Below are positions 24,480 through 35,893 of a stretch of 64,000 nucleotides of DNA, one piece after another. The translations under genes were made by a program, and so were the position numbers. Under the pieces are notes generated by a model that did not search any database, was not told where the DNA came from, and worked only from the letters and a program-made list of their open reading frames with translations. This DNA comes from Mercurialis annua (Eukaryota; Streptophyta; Magnoliopsida; Malpighiales; Euphorbiaceae). Within the stretch, counting starts at the first letter, position 1, and every line of letters begins with the position of its first letter. The stretch lies in contig NC_065570.1 of the NCBI RefSeq assembly GCF_937616625.2, positions 71,823,665-71,887,664 of the forward strand, given 5' to 3'.

Positions 24480-27450
24480 ATGTTGTGTGCTTGCTCAGGA
24501 GAGCAATTTAAGTTTGAAGAGGCACCACAGTCTCCAGATTCATTAGCCACAAGGGATTTCTCAGCCAGTGGCCTTTCATCCAGAACTACTGGAGACTGGG
24601 AATCTAAACTTGAAGATATTCAAGTTGATGAAGCTGAATCAACTCTTAAAGAAGCTCTTTCATTAAATTATGAGGTGGGCTTGGTTAAATTTGTTTTTAA
24701 ATTAAGAATTAGCTTGTGTTTTAGCAGCTTCTGATTTGATTAATTCTGGTTTGATGAGTTATAGGAAGCTAGGGCATTGCTAGGGAGGCTTGAATTTCAG
24801 AGAGGGAATTTCGATGCTGCCCTTCAGGTGTTTCAGGGTATTGATACTAGAAGTTTAACTCCTAAAATGATACGAGCTATTTTCGAAAGAACCCGGCAAA
24901 AGAAGCAGCGTGCTAAAGCTGATATTGTAGTTTCTAGTGGTATGTCTATGCATTCAGTGAGTCTACTCCTTGAAGCAATCTTACTTAAAGCAAGATCGCT
25001 GGAGGAACTGGGGCATTGTAAAGGTAAAAAAAATTCAACTCTAGGTATCTCTCTCGGACATCCATTTGCGTTATACCAAGGGTATTCGCATATGCGTGTT
25101 GCTTGACATGCGTGTTCTTTCTGACTAACATGATTGATAAATTATGGAGCTTAGGTGTTTCAATTTGCTCTTGATGTTTATTCAATAAAATAAAGTTTTG
25201 TTTAGTGGCCATACAATGGGATTGGACTGATTTTATGTTTATGAATTTTTGTGTTTAAAAAGCTAAATCTCAAGGGAATTATTATCTCATTCTATTTAAC
25301 AGAGGCTGCAAAGGAGTGCAGAATTATTTTGGACACAGTTGAATCAGCATTACCTAGTGGTATGCCTGAAGGAATTGGTGAAGATTGCAAATTAGAAGAA
25401 ATGTTTCACAAGGCATTGGAATTGCTACCCATTCTCTGGATAAAGGCAGGATTCCTTGATGAAGCTATAGTAGCATATCGGCGTGCTCTAATCAAGCCGT
25501 GGAATCTAGGTCCACAGAGGTTAGCTGGAGTGCAAAAAGACTTGGCTTCTGTTTTACTCTATGGTGCTGTTGAATCAAAACTGGCTCCTCAGTTGCATGA
25601 ATGGGGTCCAGCCACACCCAACAGTAGTACAGAGGAAGCAATCCTTTTATTGTTAGTACTCATGAATAAGGTAGCTTATGGAGAAATCAAGTGGGATGAA
25701 GAAATCGTAGATCATCTGACTTATGCACTATCAATTACTGGTCGATTTGAGTTATTAGCGGAGCATGTGGAGCAGGCCCTACCAGGTGTCTATAGCCGAG
25801 CTGATAGGTGGTACTTTCTTGCTCTTTGTTACAGTGCTGCTGGACGGAACGAAGCAGCTTTGAACTTATTACAAAAAGTTTCTGGATTCTCAGAATCGAA
25901 GCATAAGCCTCATATTCCTTCCTTTCTACTTGGAGCTAAATTATGTTCTCAAGATCCAAAGAATTCTCAAGAAGGCATCAAGTTTGCTCGTAAAGTTATT
26001 AATTCAGCTAGTCATCACCATCAACATTTTGTGGGAGAAGCCCATAAATTCCTTGGTATTTGCTATGGCAATGCAGCAAGAATTTGTTTGTCCGACTCTG
26101 AAAGAATTCTCCTGCAGAGAGAGTCGTTGAACTCTCTAAACCATGCTGCTCTTAATAGGCAGGAGGATTCAGAAGTGATGTATAGCCTTGCACTTGAAAA
26201 TACACTTCAAAGGAATATAGATGCAGCTTTTGACAATGCAATGGCGTATGCTGAATGTACGAGTGGGTACTCAGTAAAAGGTTGGAAGTTATTAGCTCTC
26301 GTTATATCTGCCCAGCAGCGTCTCAAGGATGCTGAAACAGTCGTTGCATTTGCTTTGGACGAGGCTGAGAGAATGGATCAGTTTGAACTTCTTAGATTGA
26401 AGGCCGTGCTTCAAATTGCTCAAGAGCAGCCCAAGCAGGCAATAGAAACTTATAGAATATTGCTGTCTCTTATTCAAGCACAGAGAGATAATCAAGCCAA
26501 TAACATTGACAATGCCTATATCCTTCAGCCTGAGGTTTGTATTTGTACGCGCTATGATCTCTCACGTTTATGCATATCCTCAAGTTCAAAAGATTAGTGC
26601 AATATAATTAACACAAATTGCTTAAAACTGGGTAAGTGGCTGTCATCACCTCTTTCATCAAGTACCTTACTGGTCATGCTTTATGAGTTATACACAATTG
26701 ATGATTCACTTTCAGAGCCAGTGAAGCTAAATATAATAGCAATTCTTTGTTTAACTGCTTTCTTACTAGTGGAGCATGTGACCTTCAAGCTCATCATAGC
26801 ATAAAGCCATAAACTGCTCTGTCTCTTTCCTCGGAACTTATAAACATGCCTCGCTTCTCTTTAGTTCATCGAGATATGTTAAAAAAGTATCCTTCATTGC
26901 AGGCAAAAGCAAAACGAAACCTGGAAATAGCAGCTTGGCAAGATCTGGCATCCATTTACACAAAACTTGGTTTATGGACTGATGCCAAAATTTGCTTGGA
27001 CAAAGCCAAGTTGATGGACATTCATTCTCCCAGAAGTTGGCATTCGACAGGTTTGAGTGCTGCCACATGTTTAATTATTCATATATACCGTAGTTTAAAA
27101 ATGTAGTTCTAGTATATGTGCTGAAGTCCATAATATTTTTTGCAGGAGCATTATTTGATGCTCAATCACTATATAAGGAAGCATTGATTTCATTCTCAGT
27201 TTCACTGTCGATAGAACCAGATAACGTTCCAAGCATTGTCTCAACTGCAAAAGTGTTGATGAAACTTGGAAGTCAATCATTTCCAATTGCAAGGAGCTTT
27301 CTAATGAATGCTTTGCGCTTAGACCCCACAAATCATGAGGCGTGGTTGAATCTGGGTCTAATTTCAAAAATGGAAGGCTCCTTACATCTGGCTGCAGAAT
27401 TTTTCCAGGCTGCATATGAGCTTAAGCTATCAGCTCCTGTAGGAAACTGA
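24480..27450 (+). CDS. NPGR1: NPGR1-like TPR calmodulin-binding protein, 5 coding exons
   Basis: Coding exons 24480-24674, 24765-25023, 25303-26534, 26903-27050 and 27146-27450 join in phase to 712 aa. The start MLCACSGEQFKFEEAP is highly conserved in the No Pollen Germination-Related 1 family (about 700 aa in Arabidopsis). The family binds calmodulin and is now known to scaffold a plasma-membrane PI4-kinase complex. Helical TPR-type repeats run from about 60 to the end, for example EEARALLGRLEFQRGNFDAA near the start and EAWLNLGLISKMEGSLHLAA at the C-terminus. All introns are GT-AG. The region 23930-24479 looks like a pyrimidine-rich 5' leader that probably contains an intron, but I could not fix its ends. 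Confidence 0.93.
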
Positions 27451-27714
27451 AAAATTGTTATCGCCATTGAACGGCCACCGATTCTACCCTTAGCAGCAAG
27501 GGAAAATGGGAGCAGATGGCCTGGCCCCTGGTGCTTGTTCCACTTAATATATCTGTAGTATAGATTTCATGATTCATTTGTATAGCAATTCCTATTTTAG
27601 CTTTGAATTATTCTATTAATATTAAAGAAAAAAAGTTGCCCCTCAGCCTTAATTCAAGTGATAAGGTGTTATTATCCGAGTGAAATTTTCTTGAGTACAT
27701 GTCATTAGTATAAG

Positions 27715-28080
27715 GAGTGTAATCGAGTTGAGTGAACTCGTGAGCACTTGAGATTGACTCGAGTTAATTTGCAAGTTAAGTTTGAGTTTAAATTATTTGA
27801 ATCAATCGACGAGTTGAGCTCAAGTTTGAGTTACCCGAGTTCGAATTTCAAGATACTTGACTTAACTTGCTCGTCAGTTTAATTGAGTTTTAGTTAATTA
27901 ACTTTTTATTATGTATAATTATGTATATTTACAATAATATTTGTTCTATATGAATATTTAACTTTTAAATATTTTTATCAAGTCATTTTCAGTTATTCTA
28001 TAGTTCGATGGATCTCTTAAAATAAAGCTTGACAACGTTCAAATTAAGTGCAAGTTCGACCGTGTTTACTTTCCTACAGA
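27715..28080. mobile_element. Possible hAT-like MITE relic
   Basis: The left part (GGAGTGTAATCGAGTTGAG, then repeated CGAGTT motifs) resembles the GGGGTGTAATCGAGC ends of common plant hAT MITEs. The right part (near 28040-28075) has a weak reverse-complement match. No clear target duplication. Confidence 0.35.
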
Positions 28081-29196
28081 GGCATTACAGAGAATAGGCC
28101 AAGAAAACTGGGCAAAAAGAAAAGCAATCATCCACCCTAAGTGCTGGTTTTAAGTATTTGTTGTTGCTGATCCACATTATCTTCCTGATGATTGTTGGCT
28201 AAAGGGTGCAAGTGTTAGGAATTTCGTTCGCATCTTCAGGGTATTTTAAATTATTTGAGAAAGTGTAAAACTATTGTTTTTTTCAGTTGCTGAACTTGTG
28301 GTTGATTCTGTGTGAAATTGGGTTAAAACATAACTAAGCGAAAAAAAAAAAACACCGAAAGATAAGTTTATTTTATTACAGGCTTACAGGGTTTCATTTT
28401 CTGATCATTTTCCTGATAAGTTGATTTCCAACATAGTAATATTCATTAAATCAAACGGTACTAAAAAGAAAAGGAACATATCAGAAACACCATGAAAAAA
28501 TGGCTCATCAATCTTTCTGCACCAGAATGATTACACATCGAGTCTGTGAAAGATATTTACAACTCTGATGTAACATCCTTAACAATGATATATTACAATT
28601 AAGCCTTCAGAATGACAGAAACCGGATAAGTACATTGTGAAATCCTGTCATGAAAACAGATCAAAGAAAACACAGCTTCTACGTTAGCATCTATTATAAA
28701 ACTAATAGCTATATACGCAAACTTCTTCTGTAGTGTTCAGTTCAGTTCTAGTCTTGAGTTCATTTCACTTTGAAATGAAATTCATTTTACAGCTAACGGT
28801 CATTTATAAATGAGTTCCAGAATTTTTTTACAGAATTTGTTTATTCCCAGGAAATCCTGAAATAAGAATCATCAGTCATTTTCATGAAACTGAAAGTTCA
28901 AATGCAGTTTTCCCAATCACAGATTTTTCCTAGACATTAAGCTGACATTGTCAGAACTCGGAACCAAACAATAAAACAAGAGCCGGACACTGCTAAAATC
29001 TGATTCCTGATGAATGAGGTATCTCATATCACTGTTTACTCTTAAACATCATGATATATTTGATAATACAAAGTCCCGAATCAAGACTGAAATATAGCTC
29101 TCGTATACTAAGAGAAGAAGCACGAAAAAAGGGAAATAAAATATCTGAGACTTACAATAGAGCTTTTAGCTGCACAGACAACAGGCACAAGTAACC
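28081..29196. other. Intergenic region and 3' end of the SVIP-like gene
   Basis: AT-rich sequence between NPGR1 and the SVIP-like stop codon. It should hold the SVIP-like 3' untranslated region. I see no coding exon. Confidence 0.5.
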
Positions 29197-29837
29197 TCAA
29201 CTCATTTGCCACTGCATCCAACAAAAAGGGTAAAAAAATGAAGGTTATTTTAAATTTATTTACTAAACATAAGCAACATGCTACTAACCAACCACTGTTA
29301 AGATTTTCAAATTTAAACTGCCAATCCAAAATGAAATTAGATAACAAAGAACATTGATGGAATCATCATTCATCACTGTTTTCAATCAAGAATAGAAAAA
29401 AAAACCTTTAGAACGGGTTCGCCTTTATTAGTATTCGCTGATTGTTTCGCCATCCCCTGTAGCTGTGCACGGGCAGCTCTGCCGGCAGCAGATTTTTCAA
29501 AATCCTCTTGCCTGCAGAAGACAGTAGAACACGGCATATTAAAGAAATTCATCCAAATGCCTCTGAATCGCTTTAATCCAAAATTAGAATTCTCAATTCC
29601 AGCCATAAGTTGACAGATAATTTCCAAAAACTAGTAAAAAAAAATCCCTAGGAATTGAATCGGACTGTTAAAATATTTTAACAGCAAATTGCAAATTGAA
29701 AGACGGTGGAGAAAGAATTACCGTTTCTGAGCAGCTTCAGCAGCTTTAGCGCGAGCTTCAGCAGCTTCTAATCTATCTTCTTCCTGACGCCGTAACTTGC
29801 TGCCACCGTCGAAACAAGCAAAGCACGACAGCCCCAT
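29197..29837 (-). CDS. SVIP-like small VCP/p97-interacting protein, 3 exons
   Basis: Exons 29837-29722, 29511-29406 and 29211-29197 join in phase to 78 aa, nearly the length of animal SVIP (77 aa). SVIP is a lipid-anchored inhibitor and adaptor of the p97/CDC48 ATPase at ER and lysosomal membranes. Seen here: an MGLSCFACF start with Gly2 for myristoylation and nearby Cys5 and Cys8 for acylation; an Ala/Arg/Glu-rich helix (AKAAEAAQKRQEDFEKSA) that resembles a VCP-interacting motif; and a short Trp-containing C-terminus (KGEPVLKWQMS), as in animal SVIP. The last exon carries only five codons including the stop. It is divergently paired with the AKAP17A-like gene. The SVIP assignment rests on pattern memory and short length; an unrelated plant-specific acylated protein is the alternative. 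Confidence 0.8.
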
Positions 29838-30062
29838 TTCCCTGTCTTCTCGCTTCTGTTTGACTTAGCGGTTAAATCTATGTCTCCATACGCGCTTTTC
29901 ACACGCTGCCAGAACTCGCCACGTCATAAATCAGGGTCAGTCTCGTCCATTCATGATATTATGCCGCGCCTTAAACTACGTCGTTTTAACATCACCACGC
30001 TAGTGAATGTGCTGCTAAAGGACGACGACGGATGACTCTGTCATCATCAAGAGTGAATAGCA
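29838..30062. promoter_or_regulatory. Compact bidirectional promoter (225 bp)
   Basis: Only 225 bp separate the start codons of the SVIP-like (-) and AKAP17A-like (+) genes, so both leaders and both core promoters must share it. It is less AT-rich than most intergenic DNA here, has no obvious TATA box, and contains an ACGTCG core near 29977. Confidence 0.55.
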
Positions 30063-32472
30063 ATGACTGTTAAACCGTTAGACACACTCCCGCCAACAGA
30101 AACCCTAGAAATCGAAAACGGTCTCTCGCTAGTTCCGCGCGTAAAGCTAATCCTAACCGTCCACCCATCGCTCTCAACCTCCGCTACTAAACCGATCGAC
30201 GAATGGAAGCTGAAGCGCGCGCTTATTGACTTCTTAAAGACTTCACTGCTCGTCTCCGTTCCTGAAGAAGATCTGAAAATCAAAGGCTACAAAGACATAA
30301 AAAAGCGTAAACGCGACGATGCAGTCGCGCACGGTACTCTCTGTATTCGAGACTTGGGGCTACTTGATAATGAGAAGAATGAGGATTTGGAAGTAAAGGA
30401 GAAGAAGTTTGCAGACTGGAGAAGATACATTGTGGAAAAAATGGACGGCATTGAGTTGAATCTAGAAGGTTATGAGTATAAACTTAGCGTTGCATTGCCG
30501 GAAAGTGACGATTTTGAGGGAATGAGAAAAGCGTGGGAGGATGCTTATGCGTTTGGAAATAGAGGTTCGTTTGAGCTGTGACGTGTGAGTATATTTTGGT
30601 TTTGTTTGTTTTAACTGTGTGTTTTGTTTTTAATTGATTCTTTTTTTTGTTTTGAAGGGTATTCAAGAGGAGGAGGGAGGCAAGAGCCGGATACAATTGT
30701 AATGAGAGGGGTTCCGTCGAGGTGGGTTGCAGAGCCTAGGGTTTCTTCTTCCAAGCCTTCTCCATTAGTCACTCATACTATTTTCTCCACATTTGGGGAA
30801 CTAAGGTATCAAAAATATTTTTCGACTTCTTGTTATTTTGCTGACTAGTTATCGATCATTTAGCATAAATATGTCGTGGATCCTTCTTATTGATGCATTG
30901 TATTGTATTAAAAGGCCATAGATCATGTGGTTATTGAAAAAGATTGGAAATGCTGAACCGCGTTCATAAATTTATCAAAGTCGGGTAATGAGCCAAAAAT
31001 AGGCTTATCTTTAAAATCCACGAGTATCAAACAATGAGATGAGGTGCTTAGAAACAGTTGAAGTAGTTGAATATGAGAATTATTATGAATGAAACATGAT
31101 CTGATATGTAGATTTAAACCTGAAAGGAAAGTACTGGTAAACCTTGTCGCATTATGAGGTGCTTGTGCGCTGTGTGGAAGCTTAGGAAGCTTCTAGTTTA
31201 GATTTAGATATGTCAACTTTGTATGTATTATATATTTTTGCAATGAACCTCTTACTGCCCCTTAGATGTATTATATTGATTTCATTAACACTTCGTTTTT
31301 GAATTGATTTTCTATCAGTACTAGGTGTAATGAAGAAACATGATTGTACAATTCTGTTCTTATAATTTTGTAACTCAACAGGAAACTTGATGTTTCAGAA
31401 GATAATGATTATGGTAAGGATGCAGATGAGGATGGTGGGGACTTAATTTCAGGTCTCCACTGCAAGATTGTGGTTCAGTTTGAGAAACATAGGGACTTCT
31501 ACAATACTCTTAAAGTTTTATGTGGACGCTCGTTGCAAAAGGTGGGTACTCGTTTGTGCGCATGCTTGATTTTGCAGCATGAGCTGTCTATTCGTTTTAA
31601 AGTTTCCTACTCAAAAGCTTTTTTGCATTCAGTTCTCATCCCAACTGTTTCAAACATTTCTTCACTAGAATTATAGTTTGATCCTCTCTGGCTCTGCTAT
31701 CAAAGGCATCATTTTAGTACATTTCTCTATAATGCAATTGAACTTGGCAAAAATGTGAGACACTCTACATACATGGGATTGTTAATTGATTAGTTTGTCT
31801 TGGTGATGATTGTCATGGAAGCAGCAAGGATCTCGGTTGAAGGCTGATTATGAGGTCACCTGGGCCAAGGAGAGCTTCTTTCGGAATTCAAGTACTCAAG
31901 CAAAAGAAAGGAATGATAGAATGTCAGCAGCGGCAGGAGGGCGCTACAGAAATGAAGCTCCTAGGCATGACCAATACAATTCTCAGTTCACTTCAGATGA
32001 TACACGCCGGAAGAGGTTCAAGGTTAGAAAACCAGTGACTAAGGTTGCTCATAAAAATCAATTTTACTGCTCCAGATGCATTTCAATTTTTAAAGCCTTT
32101 TTGGCATTAGTATGTAGGTTTTCCGGCTAATCGCTGGAATCAAATCCCATATGCATGATACCAAACTACAATAACCACTCTTTTTGCATGATCGAAGTCT
32201 CATGGAGCTTGACCGACCTTACGTAAATGTATACTTGGTCAAAAATTGAGGATTAGATATCGAGCTGGTTTGAGCTTGGTTCTGTTAAGTTTATTGTGTC
32301 CTGCTCGAATTGCGAATCCCACCAATTTTCTGTTGCTTGCATGGACCCACTTGATAGGAGACTCCATGGCATTTTCTTGGTCTTAAATGCGTTTATAATT
32401 CGTGTATCTTAACCACTTATTAAAGTCTATTTACAACTGATGACATATCCTTTCCTTGGAATGCAGGAGTAA
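30063..32472 (+). CDS. AKAP17A/XE7-like RNA-binding protein, 5 exons
   Basis: Exons 30063-30564, 30658-30805, 31382-31541, 31825-32022 and 32467-32472 join in phase to 337 aa. The sequence matches the plant proteins annotated A-kinase anchor protein 17A (XE7/SFRS17A), an RRM-like splicing-associated nuclear protein in animals. Visible are a conserved N-terminal domain, a KKRKRDD basic patch at about 98-104, the VMRGVPSRWVAE and HTIFSTFGELRKLDV segments that make the RRM-like core across exons 2-3, LHCKIVVQFEKHRDF, and a C-terminal ADYEVTW plus RRKRFKE tail. The last exon supplies only Glu and the stop. Exon 4 has tandem acceptors three bases apart. PKA anchoring itself should not be assumed in plants. 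Confidence 0.87.
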
Positions 32473-33473
32473 GAATTGTGATAAGCATGCTGGAAAATTT
32501 TGTTCAGATTGCGACTTTAGAGGTCACAAGAAGGCAATTCTTTCAAGCTCAACGATTGCCTTCTAGAATTATCCCCGTGCCCATTTAAAGTCTATACTAT
32601 AGTCCAGTCCATGATCTAACTATACAATAATTCTCAAAATTTGACCACTGAACGTGCCTGATTTGCTTGGGAGTTTGTTTTGGACATTATTTAAGATTGA
32701 TTCGCAAATATTTATAAACTATGATATGTGGGTTCTCATATCTATTATAAATTAAAATTGGAGATCCTTGGCATGTTAACGTTTCAGCTACATATTAGGT
32801 ATATGTTCCATTAGTCGTGAACAAAAATTAATATAAACTACAACTCTACAATACCAACGGGGAAGACTTCTAGAAGCAACTGATAAGTAAATTAATAAAG
32901 AAGAGAAATGAGAGTATTTCTCTGTCATAGGTGACCTACACACCATTCCTAAATTTATGTCCAAGGCACGTTGGCAATGCCATCATAAAGCTTAACCCTT
33001 AATAAACAAATATTATTCTGTTAATATGCAACATATCCTTAACAAATATGAATATTCGGATCCTATTTTAGATATTTATTAATTGTTTAAATTAAAAAGA
33101 TATAATTTGTCTACATATGAGAAGCGCGTTGCATATTGATATAGCGTATCTGTTGCATGTAATAATTATTTGTAAATGCCATATTGTGAATTTTGCTACA
33201 ATGCCTAACCGTATAATTTATTAAATTATACATTTATCTATTTTTTTTAGCATTTTATCTCATTTCTCTATTACATCACAAGGAGAATTTTGCGCTAGAA
33301 GAAATTAGTGAAAGAGTTTTGTCATGTGCTTATGATATTTGAAATAATGTGTTCCGATTAATTTTGCAAATTTTCAATATTTTAATGAAAAAAATTGATG
33401 GAACCAAGTCATCTCTACAGTTAAGGATTACTAATTTACTCCAACCATGATCGGAGTACTTGAGGAATGAATA
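32473..33473. other. AKAP17A-like 3' region and AT-rich spacer
   Basis: The 3' untranslated region, then AT-rich intergenic DNA without a recognisable gene. Confidence 0.5.
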
Positions 33474-33690
33474 CTCTCTCTATCTCAAATAGATAGAAAG
33501 TATGGTATAAAAATAATAAGAAATTTATTTTATTTAGATAGAATAATCATTTTATAAAAATATATCACAAGTATTTTTATTTAATTATACAGTGATTATA
33601 TACTTTTAAACACATATTCTATTATAATTAATTATTTAAATAATAATTGAAAAATTAAATTTTAAATAGTGTATCAATTTATGGAGGAAG
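33474..33690. mobile_element. Stowaway-like MITE
   Basis: A short element of about 217 bp with a CTCTCTCTATCTCAAATAGATAG left end and a reversed CTTCCTCCATAAATTGATAC right end, flanked by TA. Arms are imperfect. Confidence 0.5.
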
Positions 33691-34274
33691 TAATAAACTA
33701 AAATTACCAAAACAAATCTATAGAATATATGTATCCTTAAATGCTACCAAATCTGGTGGACAGTAAGAATGTGACTTGTAATATTTTGCAACACCAGTAG
33801 GCCTAAGTAGTTTTATGGACCCATCAACTGTAATTCATTGCTTGTTTAATGAAGAGGTCCACCACCTCATTTATCAAGCCTTTTCTCTAGAAGGTCAATT
33901 TGGTTCTCCAATTTTGATCAATCTACATTTTCAGTTCCAATTTTTTTTTCAATCTTTTCATTTTTTAATAATATCCCAAAAAATTAAAATTCTAACTAAA
34001 AATCTTTTCACTTTTAATATAATTTCAGCCAACTCAAGTGATTTTACCAAAAAACCCTCATATCCAATAGGAAACATGAGATGGGCACTGTACAACAAAA
34101 TCTTATTCCAACACATAACTTACATTTATGAACATGTCAAGGGAAAGAGATTGAATTTTCAACTCCAACCAAACTTTGAAAATCCAAAAATTCCTTTTAA
34201 TTTACAACTATCCACACAAAAAAAAAAAACTAAAAGAAATATACACGAAAGAAACAAGAAAATCAAATTATATT

Positions 34275-35063
34275 TCACAAGCTATTTTGACGGCAATGGG
34301 ATGATTTAATAACTTTTGCAGTATCAATATTATTCTTGCTCGCATGAGAAATTTCACTGAATCTTCTGATAAGTTGCTTCTTCTTTACTGGTTTTGAAGC
34401 TGAAGCAGATGAACATTTTGAACTGAACGTAGGAACTAAATACCAGCCAATAGATGTACACAGTATGGCCACTGATCTTCCAAAAAAAGCAAGGAAAACC
34501 AATATCAAGATTATAAAAATCGGCATATAATAAGACGGCCGTCTCCATTTATGCATCTTCAAGTTCCACGTCACCTTCTTCTTCTTCTTATCTGTAATTT
34601 TATCAACTTGTAATCTTGATTGCTCATTGGCTAATTCTTTGTTATCAGAATTAACGAACCCGTCAACTTTTATCGTCTCCGTAGAATAATTACTAGCTCT
34701 TTGCTTGTCTTTGATCTCATTTTTATCCCCACCAGTCTTGATTTGTTCTTTGTGCTGATCTTTCATTTTAACGACGATAGGAACGACATCGTTCGAGCTC
34801 GAATATACGAAACGGACGAATGATATATCTTCAGAACCAACTTGAGAGTAAATCTTCTGTCTCTTCTCTTCAAGCTCAGCTAAAAGTGCAGAGAATTTGT
34901 CGAGGCCGCGAGTCGAATACGGGTTCTTGCTATCTTTGTAGCTGGCTTTTCTTGATTTTCTTGGAGTAGTACACGGGCTGCCATTACTACTGCTCAAAGA
35001 ATCACGATCGTCCTCAGCTAATTCTTGATTATTAAAACTTCCACAGATGAATGGACTCAACAT
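34275..35063 (-). CDS. ZCF37-like membrane-anchored protein, single exon
   Basis: A 262-aa frame. The start was set at MLSPFICGSF, the conserved N-terminus of ZCF37-type plant proteins, not at the in-frame ATG 141 bp upstream. It contains a Ser-rich segment, the conserved core NPYSTRGLDKFSALLAELEE, then DISFVRFVYSSSNDVVPIVV, a Lys-rich stretch, a hydrophobic helix at about 179-211 (PIFIILILVFLAFFG...), and a basic tail. Function is unknown; the layout suggests a cytosolic domain with a C-terminal membrane anchor. ATTTAAATAA on the minus strand about 110 bp upstream (near 35170) could serve as a TATA box. It lies tail to tail with the AKAP17A-like gene, 1.8 kb away. Confidence 0.82.
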   Translation of the reverse strand: MLSPFICGSFNNQELAEDDRDSLSSSNGSPCTTPRKSRKASYKDSKNPYSTRGLDKFSALLAELEEKRQKIYSQVGSEDISFVRFVYSSSNDVVPIVVKMKDQHKEQIKTGGDKNEIKDKQRASNYSTETIKVDGFVNSDNKELANEQSRLQVDKITDKKKKKVTWNLKMHKWRRPSYYMPIFIILILVFLAFFGRSVAILCTSIGWYLVPTFSSKCSSASASKPVKKKQLIRRFSEISHASKNNIDTAKVIKSSHCRQNSL

Positions 35064-35620
35064 TTCATTAAACAGAGCTAAAAAACTGTATAAAATTAAC
35101 TTTTTTGGATTGGTTTTTGTGTTTTCTTGTGAACCGGAAAATATAGAGATGAAAGAGAGGAGCAGACACTTATTTAAATGATGGCTGTAGAAGACCAGAT
35201 CCAAGAAGCTAAACCTTTAATTAGTCAATACAAAAGGGTTTAAATGAAATAAAAATAAAAGTATGTATGTAATTTAAAGAAGCTTCTATGCAGATTTGCG
35301 GTTTGTTTGACTTCTTGGAGGGGAAGTAACTCATGGCAGATTAATGATAATTGTTTTATTATTAGTTTTTTGTTCCAAATCAAGATGAAGAAATTTGTAT
35401 CTTGAGCTTATAATAAAATAATCGGGGAGATTGACATAGTAATTTAATTTTTTATATCGTGACATAATAATATATCAAAGACATGGTCACTTGGATAAAT
35501 AGCCTTGAATTAGGTAATGGATGACTATCTATGCAAGAAAATTAAATAGAAGGTGATGCAAGATTTGCTATTAATAATTGTAATTGAGGGATTTTTTCAA
35601 GATGCGCCACTTAAAAAGTA
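35064..35620. other. ZCF37-like leader and promoter
   Basis: Upstream DNA of the minus-strand ZCF37-like gene. Apart from the possible TATA box near 35170 I see no clear element. Confidence 0.4.
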
Positions 35621-35893
35621 CTTCCGTCCTAAATTGATAGACAGTTTAGAATAAATACAGGTATTAAAAATTTAGGCTCTTTTGATAGATGAGTTAATAT
35701 ATTAAAAAAATATCATATTTATCATCATTTAACATAGTGACAATTTTTGTCTTTTTAGTGACTTTTATTATCTTTTCAATATATTCTCTATAATTGATGA
35801 GGATATATTGGACAGTTATTTGGTAAGATAAATATCCAATACCTATAATTTGAGAATAAAAAAATTAAAATAGTGTCTATCAATTTGAGGAAG
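35621..35893. mobile_element. Stowaway-like MITE
   Basis: The left end (CTTCCGTCCTAAATTGATAG) and the reverse complement of the right end (CTTCCTCAAATTGATAGACA) match well over about 25 bases. Length about 273 bp, no coding frame. Confidence 0.6.

Noticed and set aside
26889..26896. GTATCCTT in NPGR1 intron 3, resembling a U12 donor
   Set aside because: It lies just before the acceptor at 26902, while exon 3 ends with an ordinary GAG|GTTTGT donor.
33815..34309. A 164-codon plus-strand open frame
   Set aside because: Low-complexity Phe/Lys/Ile-rich translation with no family feature; it overlaps the 3' end of the ZCF37-like gene on the other strand.
35064..35204. Upstream in-frame ATG of the ZCF37-like gene
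   Set aside because: Conserved sequence begins at MLSPFICGSF, and a possible TATA box lies inside the extension.
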